Source of the DNA: Hypericum androsaemum
Lineage: Eukaryota > Streptophyta > Magnoliopsida > Malpighiales > Hypericaceae
Direction of reading: 5' to 3'
Length of the DNA: 64,000 nucleotides
Assembly (NCBI GenBank): GCA_963995505.1
Contig: OZ023188.1
Coordinates: forward strand, 5,332,001-5,396,000
The position numbers and the translations under genes were made by a program. The notes beneath the pieces were generated by a model. That model was given only the letters and a program-made list of their open reading frames with translations, did not search any database and was not told the origin of the DNA. Positions 35,037-45,398 of this stretch are shown in pieces (within the stretch, counting starts at the first letter, position 1; each line of letters opens with the position of its first letter).

Positions 35037-37707
35037 CGTTAATATTTTCATGCTAGAAAAAGTGTTGACGTGTATCTGCTCTTAAACATGGCTAAGACAA
35101 GACTGTAAATATATGAAAAATGTACCATCAAACCGGTCGAGACCTGGCTATCGTAAATGATCACCTATTTGATCATAGGGCACACCATCGTTGAAGCCAA
35201 TTGGTCGAGTAGATGTTTGTCCATATATACCTTAATAACCCCATCTTGATTCATCTCGAACAATCTCCAACTGAATTGACTCCCTCTTGGATCCCAAAAT
35301 AGGCACGTTAAAATCTCGAATAGCGGCTCTTTCATATAATTATCATACAAGATAAGCCTAGAAGATGTACTTTTAGCATTGAAAATTTCTTCCTTAGCTA
35401 CTTTTGTATCTTTTTTAAACTCCATGGATGCTATTCTTTCATCTCGGACGATGACAAGGACTCGAATTAATAGTTTTTCATCTTGAAATACTAAGTTGTC
35501 CATGATTCTCTTAAGACGGTCTATCTTAGGCTTCTGTGGCCGAGTAAGAGAAATTTTTCCTTCATTGGAACGACCATATAATTGCTGTTGAAGGTCTCTA
35601 ATCTTTTGCTTTTATTTTTGGATTTTTCGCTCCAACTTTCATCGTTAAGTCTTTGTGAGAGTCGGCCGATGAGACTCTGAACACTTGCCTCCCGAGTGTG
35701 GGTTTGGCTTTCTTGGCATCTCCTTATGTATATACTTCGTATGATAACTTGGAGTCCTCGTGGGCCGATCACTCCTTATGGGTCGTGTCTCACATGGTTC
35801 TTTCTTTGACCACGAAAGTTCTTCCTCAGGCACCCAAATCTTGAAGAGCTTCTTTTTCTAGAGAACTTCTTGCTCGATTGCTAATCGAGTGAACATGTCC
35901 CTCTTAACCTATGTGTACTCATGCTAACTTTTACCATTTCCAGATGATTTCAATCATGTTCTTGCATCCTTTTCCACACGTATGCACCGACCAAAGCAGC
36001 GTGTGACTTAAGGACGCTCATTGCAATTTGAAACCTTTAATGATCGAGATTGAATCGGCACATTAGGTTGTTACTTCACCATACTCTTGCTTGGTTGAGG
36101 AGTTGTTGACATGGCTTTATCATCCTTCACCTTCTTTGTCATATCCACGTCTTGCCCCCGGCCGAGATAATTTTGGCCGATGTATGAGCTTCGACTGCAA
36201 TGCTGTAATATTTTTCATGCCCCCCGGGTGAGAATAAATTCTGACTGATACTCTGACTATAGGCTTGCCCTCCTGTGTCTTTTCGTTGAGTTGGGACAGA
36301 ATAGGGCAAGCGAAGGTGGCTCACTACAAGTGGAACGAAGGGTGACTCGGACCTCCGCAATAGATGACTCGGCGGAGGCCCTAAAATTCTCTTTGCTAGT
36401 GAAGGCCCAAAGATTCACTTAGCCGGCGGAGGCCCTAGAATGCCTTTTGTATTTGATACATCATCTATGGTTGTCTTGGTTGCTGATGTGACTTGTGTCA
36501 GGAATAACTCTTCCTTTTCCTCGAATATGGGTATTGCAAGCTTGATGGCCTCGGTGTCGGCCAACTGTTGACTTATCCTTTGTACGTCCTCTTCGACAAC
36601 GGGAAAAGAATATTGTGTAGATTCAGCCATTTTATGTACGACCATCTCAACTCTAGTCTCAGAATCATAGGATTCATACATGGGAAAAAAAGATTGTGTC
36701 GGGAATGACTCTTTCTTTTTCTCGAATGTTCGCCTTGCAAGCTCGATGGTCGTGGTGTCGGCCAACTGTGGACTTGCTATTTGGTCGACCTATTGGATAG
36801 CCAAAATAAAGTGTTGCATAAATTCAGTCAATTCATGTACGGCTGTGTCGATCTTAATCTCTGAATCGTGTGAGTCAAAACCTTTTCGGTCTTCAATTTC
36901 ATATACGCCACTTGATGATACCTCCATTGGGTGATTTGACACAGAGTTGGCTACATGCCTTGCTGTAAATTCAGTATTTTCAAGCCTTCTTTCAAATTCT
37001 TGAATTGCCTCCTCACTAATGGGAACTCATATTAGGTACTTGAGGTACTTCATTATTTTGTGCCACGCAGTTATGCTCATGGTTTTATCATAGTCAAGCC
37101 AAAGGCCTCCAACATGGCTCCTCCTCCTATATTCAACTTTCTCGACAACTCTCTCGATGAGATATTCAATATTATCAATCAATTCATAATCAAAATAATA
37201 GTTATAATGAAACCACCTTAAAACTTTTTCATTGGCCTCCTCAACAGCCTCTTGATTAGCAACTTCGAAACAAAAAATATCCGACAACCTTTCCTTCATG
37301 GTCATCAAAGATGTTATCTTTTTAGATTGACTAACCTTTGTTATTATGGACGTAATTTTCTTATCCAAACTTTGATTGAAGCAAACTTACAGATCGACCA
37401 GTCTGTAGTATTTTGATTGTATCTTCCTGGTACAAACTCCGATTTTGGCGTTCTTAGTGTCTACAGAAGAGGAAACAATGATCTTCAATTTTGGTGAGGA
37501 AATCTTCTTCGATTCAGTCCCAAAAAAGGCCAAAACACTCTCCAAAGCTGGATGACCTTGCTGGACGTCTTTTTTCAGTACCACTTTTGACCAGTTTTGT
37601 CCTTTTTGAGGAAGGTCTCGAAATCATATGTGGAAGCTCCTGTGCTTAGACACAATAATCACTCTTCTCAGATGCCCTTCTTAGTCCCACCGAGCATGCT
37701 AAAAAAC
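35037..37707 (-). mobile_element. Element E2 internal region with an unrecognised coding sequence
   Basis: Minus-strand frames in order: 37584-37387 (65 codons), 37368-37027 (113 codons, charged, with WFHYNYYFDYELIDNIEYL and AWHKIMKYLKYL), then the acidic repeat block to 36415, the 36360-36139 frame, and 35503-35165 (112 codons, RDERIASMEFKKD). The same reading survives in E1 and partly in E3. No known retroelement domain is visible. The consistent coding look across copies suggests it was once a real protein; gag-like or captured plant gene are both possible. Confidence 0.6.
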
Positions 37708-38254
37708 TGTTGCCGATAAATTGCGGTAGAACGTCGGAAATGATCTTTAGAATAGATCCAAAGTGGTCGTCCCAAGAACGATTCAAACGAATAGGTAAAG
37801 ATGGAAGAAATATGGGGAGCAAGAAGAGAAGAGTTAGATTAGAGTAGGTAGGAGAAAAAAGAATTGATAGTGCAGAAAGAACTTTATTGAAAATATGGTG
37901 GAGAGGAGGAAGGGAAAAATATAAAGATAAAAGCTAGAGGCTGCATAAGATAAATGATATGAATGTTTGATGTTTGGTTTGTGGGTCTATCTTCATGCCT
38001 CTGCCAAGCCCTCATTATATAGAAAAACTAACTCAATCCCATACAAGAAAAAAGCTACTCTCAAAATTTCCGACACAAGTCTGACCTCCTTTTGCGTTGA
38101 ATTTGGAGAAGTCACAAACAAGAAAATTCTAGGTCTTTGTTTTATCTTTTTGTAGTTTTTAGAATCCCACCAATCGGATGCACAAGTAGGAAGATACGTC
38201 TATTTTACTGAAATATAGTTAAACAAATATGCAGATTAATTTGCCACTTCAATA
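37708..38254 (-). repeat. Element E2 5' LTR (547 bp, deleted version)
   Basis: Lacks about 250 bp compared with 34228-35025, at a junction near 38047 that is also found in the LTR fragment at 14180-14607. The terminus reads CTTCAATA rather than CTCCAACA. Confidence 0.82.
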
Positions 38255-38449
38255 GTTTGGAAAAATGTTTTATAGTAATTATACTATACTTGCTTTTGTA
38301 CAACTAATGATGGTATGGTATTTTGCATGGTATTTACAGAGACCATATAAAGGTGGAAGGAATTGGAAAGTTGTTCGATTGTTATTTAAAACATAAAAAA
38401 TTCATTTTTGGTAGTAAAATTAGAATTTTTTCCTGCCATAAAATGGTTA

Positions 38450-38450
<1 letters not shown>
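38255..38450 (-). other. Distal part of a GH9 promoter beside element E2
   Basis: Homologous to 23967-24153 and 54861-55060; loosely matches promoters of intact GH9 genes. TATA equivalent damaged. Confidence 0.6.
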
Positions 38451-38505
<55 letters not shown>

Positions 38506-38569
38506 GAAAAAATATTGTAATTTCGCTACCAGAAATGGGTTCCTTCCATTAAATAAAAATTTAATATCA

Positions 38570-38644
<75 letters not shown>
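38451..38644. repeat. Two long (TA)n microsatellites at the left edge of the virus insertion
   Basis: 38451-38503 and 38573-38644 are almost pure TA. The 69 bp between them match the GH9 flank at 55075-55144. Virus-derived sequence starts directly after the second run. The uninterrupted counterpart in the sister flank is at 55152-55186. Confidence 0.9.
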
Positions 38645-38647
<3 letters not shown>

Positions 38648-39437
38648 GAGCTACTGTATTTTGCAAGAGTCTATATGCTTCAAGATTTTCGATTTCTTGT
38701 AGGTCGTAAGGAGATGGAGCATGTAGGTTTAAATCTGTGTCTTCAAACTCTGTTTCATCTAACAGAATTATTCTCTTCTTTGCCAGAATGGTGGTGAATT
38801 CTGATACTTGTGGAAGAGTAGTGTCTACCAAACAGAAGATCCTTCTTCTAACCGCCATGTTTCCTCCTATAAGGAAATTTTTTTCCCCAAACCATTGAAG
38901 CATCTCCTCGATTCTAACAGTATCTTCTTCTAGTTTTAGAATTATTACGTCTATCATCCCTAGGTGATAAAATCTTAGGATAAGATTAAAGGGCAAATCT
39001 GTTTTGTTCAGGTCAACCTGGAGTTTTAGAAGTCCCACCGTTCTGTCTTTTATGCTGTAGGGTTTCTGTATCACATCTACTCCTTCAAACTTCCAGCTTG
39101 TTTCTTTAAAATGGATCTTTACCAGATCTTGTTGGGTTTTGATGAGCTCTTTAAGATGGCTTTCTTCTCTCTTCTTTATAATTAAGTCTACTCCTTCGGG
39201 CCATTCATCAAAGAGTGGCTGTAGGACCTGTTGAGCCGGTAGATCTAATAATCTTGCTTTCAGTTGTTTAAAGCTTCTTTCGGGATTTTTGAAACCTGAG
39301 AGCTGTACTTCAGTATCGTCTAGCTTTTTTCTTAGTTCTGTTCCTGATTTGTTGAGTTTGGCCACCATTTTTTCCATGATGCTAACTGTCTGTTCATGCT
39401 TCTGGGCTGTAACTCCTGCAAACAAAGCCTTCTGTTC
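38645..39437 (-). pseudogene. Endogenous pararetrovirus (Caulimoviridae) late ORF, N-terminal and central part
   Basis: A long open frame (from an ATG at 39425, and open further upstream) encodes a charged protein with a coiled-coil-like start and no familiar enzyme motif. Its central part recurs on the plus strand at 47793-48327, directly before the viral noncoding region with the primer site, and again at 52450-52600. That position after the polymerase and before the intergenic region is where tungro- and florendovirus-type genomes carry an extra ORF of unknown function. The frame runs into the TA repeat (giving an IYIYIY tail) and is truncated at 39437 against element G. Virus family is inferred from the linked pieces. 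Confidence 0.65.
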
Positions 39438-39695
39438 TGCTCATATTTTGAAACCACAAATAATTAAGATTAGTTAAATTTGGTATATCAGAAATGCCAA
39501 CGATAATTTTGGTATAAAAATTTTAAAAGCTTTGAAACAGAAAGTTTCAAATTTAGAAAGTAAAGTAGGAACACAATACACAAACTACAAAGATCTACGA
39601 TAAGATACTAATAAAGTATTCATCTATTTTGATGATCTGTTAGAAAACATCGTTTAAGTAAATTCGGGGACCAAATTTTTATAAGGAGGGGAGAA
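39438..39695 (+). mobile_element. Extra copy of the element G internal 3' end
   Basis: Matches 45137-45398 (CTCATATTTTGAAACCACAAAT onward) up to the polypurine tract AAGGAGGGGAGAA. Together with 39696-47792 this makes internal-LTR-internal-LTR, the layout left by a tandem or recombined pair of elements. Confidence 0.75.
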
Positions 39696-41927
39696 TGTAA
39701 TATCCGACTTTGGTAATTATGTTTAGCTGGGTTGAATCAAGTATGCTAAGTCATTAGGTAAAAAAATGATATACTATGTTGCAAAAAGAAATGTAAATTG
39801 GTGATCAAAAATTCTAGAAATTTGATTATAAATAATTTGGTATGAAATATTATATAAAGTGTTCAACTAAATTTAATTATATAAAAAAGGGAAACGTGGC
39901 AACTAGTTAAATTGCCACCAAAACCGAAACCTACTATAATCTATCATACCGAAACTACAATTAAACAAATCATAGAGATGGCAGTAAGTGACACATAAAC
40001 TGAGATGAAGCTGAAGTTAATTAATTTGGATAAGTAAAGGAAAAGAAGGTAAAAACGTGGCAACAATATAACAAAAGAGAAGGAAAGATAGAAAATGTGG
40101 CAACTTGTAAAACTGCCACCCAAACTCAAAAAGACTATAAAATAGAGAAGTAGGTGAAAAATGGATCAGTAATTCCACCGAACCAAACAATAAAGAGGAA
40201 CTATGGAAAGAAGAAGTCGTGGAAGAAGGAATAGACAAATAAAAAAAAACCATGTAAGCTGGTTCTATGGGTGTAAGTTTAATTCTAAGTAAGAAAGTTA
40301 CGTGGAGAAGATGACTTTTCATTAAGAACTAAATTGCAAGTTGAATAGCAACATGGGTATGCATAATTGGTGAGTGAAATTGGAAGCAGTAAGTTCTTTT
40401 TATGTTCATAACGTAGGACAGAAAATATAAAAGAAAAGGAGAAGAACCATGGAGAAAATAAGCAGAAGAAAAAGAAAACATGTGGGATTAGGAATACAAT
40501 ACAAATCAGTTAAGTATGAACCTTGGAATGGAAGTAGTAAGTACATATGGAAACACATGTACGATGAATTCAATTGGCTTGAAACAAAATTGTGTGTTTG
40601 GTCTATTTAAATGGAAAATTAATAATTATTAGAAGCCAAAAAGAAAACAGAATCAGTGGATAAGAATCGGTGGATAAGTCTTTTAGAATTGACAAGCTAT
40701 ATGATTATGATGTTTTGTACTCTTCCTTATTTGAAGGAGGAGGTGTATATGATTGATGTTGTGGAAATTAGAGGTTTCAAGTATTCGCACACAAGGAACT
40801 CAATTCTGAGGAGATTTGGTTGTTGGCCTTTTCGTCAAATCGGTAAACAAATAATATGGTATTGTTATTATTTAAATATGGTATTGTTAGTGCATATTGT
40901 GCTTTTTTTATATGAGCATTATGATGTGACATTATGATTTGTAATTGTTTACTTCATTTGGCCTCGAGTGAGCACCGGAGATGTTGGTTTGTTCATTGCA
41001 CATATTTGATTCGTTTGGAGCCTATGAATTTGTGTGATACGAATAACTATATGATATAGATAGCTCCGCTATGTGATATGGTTGCCTACGACGGGCAGAA
41101 CTATTTTTCCGATGAGGTTGGTCTGATATGATATGGTTGCCTACGGCGGGCAGAACTATTTGGCCGATGAGGTTGGTCTGATATGATATGGTTGCCTACG
41201 GTAGGCAGAACTATTTGGCCAAGGAGGTTGGTTGATGATGGTGCCTTTGATATATAGTATCCTTGTGTCGGGGTTGGAGTGACACTATCTGGATCTTGCC
41301 GAATGTTCGTCAGTTATGCTATATGATATTGGAATTATGTGTCAAATTGCGTAGTTTTCTCATGTTTCTGTGACTTTGTGATGATATGCAATATTTGGTC
41401 ATTTGGTAAGTTTGATTTTTGAATAATGTACATCTCCGCATAATTTATTTGCCATATTAGTTATATGTATGTTTTAGGTATGTTGTGCATTGAGTAGCTA
41501 AATTAATTGCAATGCATATCTTATTTGTTTACTGAGTGTTCCAAAACACTCATCCCCCCTCTCACCAGTTTTGCAGGAACTCGAATATGAGTTGTATTGG
41601 TTCGGAGATCTACTATGATCATACTAAGTCCGCTTGATTCTCCGGGAGTGGTCTTGGAGGTCTCCAGTTTGTATTTTTCTCATTGATCTAGAAGCTCCGT
41701 AGTCACAGAATTTGTTTTGATCTTGGGAGTATGTATTAAAAAGAAAAAGCTTGACTTATATTTTGTAAACCTGAAATATGAAATTAAAGATCATTAGGTT
41801 TTAATTTTATGTTTAAATGCTTAAGATTATAAATTTGAATACGTTGGAGGCTGGCTAGATTTATTTTGTGAATAACATGAGTTGAAATCTAGTGCCGGTC
41901 ACCGACCACTAAGTTTGGGTCGTGACA
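39696..41927 (+). repeat. Element G 5' LTR (2232 bp)
   Basis: Nearly identical to 45399-47792, including the region with the small ORF at 40656-40937 (46382-46693 in the other). About three copies of the 55-bp repeat at 41070-41232. Confidence 0.88.
41070..41232 (+). repeat. 55-bp minisatellite, ~3 copies, in G 5' LTR
   Basis: Same unit as in element F; two copies fewer than the sister LTR. Confidence 0.85.
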
Positions 41928-44900
41928 GACATGGTATCAGAGCTCTAGGTTAGAGCCTTGTTTGAATTATTGGGTGTTGAGTATCATAAGTTGTACTACA
42001 GAGCATAGGATTCCTCATATTTTTGTGTCCCTTCTATCTGTGTCGTTTGCTTATGCCTTAATCTTTTATGTGTTAAGAAAGATTTGTTTATGTTCGAACA
42101 TGTTGGTGTGATAAATTGAAAAGTTGTTTGAGATGTTTATGTTTGAGATTCTTATGTGAGGAACTTATGTGATACATTGTTGATATGACGAGGCATTTAT
42201 TCTACATTTTGGTGAGAACTCGGGTTCTGTTTGTATATTTATTCCTTTGAAGAGCCCATTTTAGTATATATATTTATATATATGAAAATCATTCCTTGGG
42301 TGAGATTTTGATGAAGATCACCACTTTGTCCAAATCATCAAAATTTCCTTATATATTTGATTTCTTCTTATGTATATATTGGGCCATTGGTTAGAGTCTC
42401 ACATAATGTTTGAGTTGTGTCTTTGTGAACTCTTCTATGTTTGTTTAACTATGCATTGAGAATATTCTTTTGAGTTTAAATATGTTTGAAAAGAGAAAGT
42501 TATGGACAACATTGTGTGAAAGAAGAATATATGAGACACTAATTCTTAAGTGTGCTCTGGAATTTAAAAATATATATTGAGAAAGTGGTGTGAGATTTAT
42601 TATGAATGGAATTATGGGATTGTGACATATGAATTAAATTACAATTAAGCTATTACTTTTACAACTTTGAATACTTTGAAGAAGTTATGATTGAGTATGC
42701 ATTTTGGTTTGAATTGTGGCTATGAATTTTGGCAAAGAGAATTTTTTATAAGATAAATTACTCAAGGAGAAGGTAGTCCAACAATATAAAGCATAAATGG
42801 TCAATAGTTTTGACCAAACTACAAAATTTACATATTGATTAGTAAAAAGATTTCTGAGGCTATAGGAAAGCCATCTAAATTTGAGTAAAGCAACTCTTTT
42901 TGATCAGATAATGATCTGATGCATATAATTTAAATCTTGAAGAATGTGAGGTACAATACTCACATATAATTTTGATAATCTATAAATCGGGTATCTTATA
43001 GCTACAATAAGCATGCAAATATTGAGATAGTATATATAAGCTTTAGAAGATAGCGGGACGAAAATATTATTTGTATAAGTAAAATTTGAGATATATCATC
43101 ACTAGACAATTACTTAAAGAAATAAATGAACGAAAAGATATAACTTGTAAAACATGAATTTAGGACAACATAAACTCGATAAAGAAAATATAATAAAGTA
43201 AATTTTTCTCAAATTTAGAGGATAAATAAATATGAGAATAGAAGTACGTATGGCATGTACACTTTGGAACCTACGCTGGATTGTGCAAAATTTTGAGATG
43301 TGAAGTGATAAGATATGAGTGCCTTAGTAGTCACTAAAGTTGTGTGTTGGTATGAAAATAAGTTACAACAAGGTTCAATCTTTAGAAAATGCCAGGGAGG
43401 TGAAAATAGCTATGTACTTTGATGGAAGTATTTGTAGATACTACTTCATCAAGTAAATCCTTAAGCATTTACATGGTTGCAAAAGATATATGTTGAACAT
43501 CTAAGAAATACTAAGATAAATATCATATGAACTAGAAAAGTGACAATTTTGGTAACTTTGGCACAAGAAATGATAGACTCTTTAAAGTATGTTAGTACCT
43601 TTTAAAGATAAAAGATTAAAAAGGGATGGTAATGAGTATAAGAATGATACTTAGTTTTTGATTATTTGAGGATTTGTAAGTTTTGATGGAAAATTTGGTG
43701 CAACTTATAAGATACTATTGAATAAGTGAAAAAGATAGATTATGGAAAACTGAAACGACAATAAGATTTAACTTGATAAAGAAAATTCTTGAGAAGTCTT
43801 GGTGGACGATAAACTAGTTTGTTTTGGAAGCAAGATTGAGTAATATAATAACTCTGTAAAAAGAAAAGTGTTAGTGTTCGTACCACTATGAAGAATGACA
43901 TTATTCAAGGAAAAGAGTTAAGCAAACTTAAATAACCAGGATTTTTATAGGTCAGAAAATACTTTAAGGTAGTTTGTCAAATTGTAAGATGAATGACATA
44001 AGGTCATGGTGCTAATGGAAGAGGACATAGTCCCCACAAACTTTGGAACTTTGTATATGTGCTACGAGGTAGCGATATATTAATTGGTTCATCAATATGA
44101 TGAAAATTGTTGTAAGGATTGTGATCCGAGTGCTCAAATCTATTAGAAACAAGTTTATAAATTTATTAAAATATTTGGTGTATATGACAATGAAGAAGAA
44201 CGCAAGAAGATATTATAATTGACACAATGAACGCCATAGAATTATAGTTATATTTAGAGTTAATCCCAGTGGGAATGGTGGTGGTAATGGAAGACATTGT
44301 TGGGAGCTGGATATTTATGACGAGGTGTTTATAGATTTGAATTATTGGAAAGTTATGATAAATTTTAGTTTTGGAGGTGATTTTGTTTTTCAACAACCTA
44401 ATAGTTACAAACAATTTTGAGAATCAAAAAAGCTTTTGGATGTGATGTGGTATTAAGAAAATCTTTGAGATATATGGGGATAACAAATATAGACAACATT
44501 GGACATAAGTAAGTTCGAGTCTAAGAAAAATGATGAAAAGAGATACTAGAAGTTTTAACTAATTTTTTGGTAATGTCAGAAAGTATTAAGTTTGGAATTA
44601 CACAAAGTTGAAATGTATGGGACATAAAATTGAAAACAATAAGTTTGAAACTTTTTGAAATTATGTGTGAGAATTTGATGGAATGATCAGTGTTTATGAA
44701 TTAACCAGTATGATCGAGATATAAGATCAATATACTCTTTATGATTAGGGTTATGATATTGGATTAGAAACTATAAAAAAATGGTCAGAGTAATTGGTGG
44801 AACTAAAAGAACAATTGTATAACAAATAAGTTGTTAAAACTTTGATCCAAGAATTATTTCAATTTGAAATACATTGAAAAATATAGAAAAACACTAATGT

Positions 44901-45398
44901 TGTTTATAAGGTTAAGAGATGGAAGAAAATACAGTTTAATGTGAGAACACACATTGGCTCAAAGTCTCACCTGTAAAAAGGACAATGAGTTTCGGAAGAA
45001 AGTGTATCCTAGATACATTGACTAATTTGAGAATTTGAGAAAAATGGGTTAGGGGCATGTTGGATTTACCACAACAATGGTGACATTGTCACGTGAAAAC
45101 TACATCTGGTTATCAGATAAATTTATATGATCTTGCTCTTGCTCATATTTTGAAACCACAAATAATTAAGATTAGTTAAATTTGGTATATCAGAAATGCC
45201 AACGATAATTTTGGTATAAGAAATTTTAAAAGCTTTGAAACAGAAAGTTTCAAATTTAGAAAGTAAAGTAGGAAAACAATACACAAACTACAAAGATCTA
45301 CGATAAGATACTAATAAAGTATTCATCTATTTTGATGATCTGTTAGAAAATATCGTTTAAGTAAATTCGGGGACCGAATTTTTATAAGTAGGGGAGAA
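41928..45398 (+). mobile_element. Element G internal region, noncoding
   Basis: AT-rich, only short ORFs, homologous to the F interior. Starts with the tRNA-Met primer site and ends at the polypurine tract. Confidence 0.75.

Larger units (their letters stand above)
34228..38254 (-). mobile_element. Element E2: complete LTR element with TSD GTTTG
   Basis: 3' LTR 34228-35025, polypurine tract 35026-35036 (minus strand GTGGGGGCAT), internal 35037-37707, 5' LTR 37708-38254. GTTTG is present on both sides (34223-34227 and 38255-38259), so this is a complete insertion. Downstream of the 5' LTR the minus strand reads TTTTTTAGCATGCTCGGTGG, the primer-site region. No RT or integrase is recognisable, so it is non-autonomous. 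It lies about 60 bp upstream of the start of a GH9 relic, inside the GH9 promoter. Confidence 0.9.

Noticed and set aside
38526..38649. IYIYIY tail of the 299-codon frame
   Set aside because: It comes from the (TA)n tract fused to the viral fragment; only 38645-39437 is treated as virus-derived.
40656..40937. Small ORF present in both G LTRs (also 46382-46693)
   Set aside because: Its conservation reflects LTR identity, not coding constraint; no domain seen.
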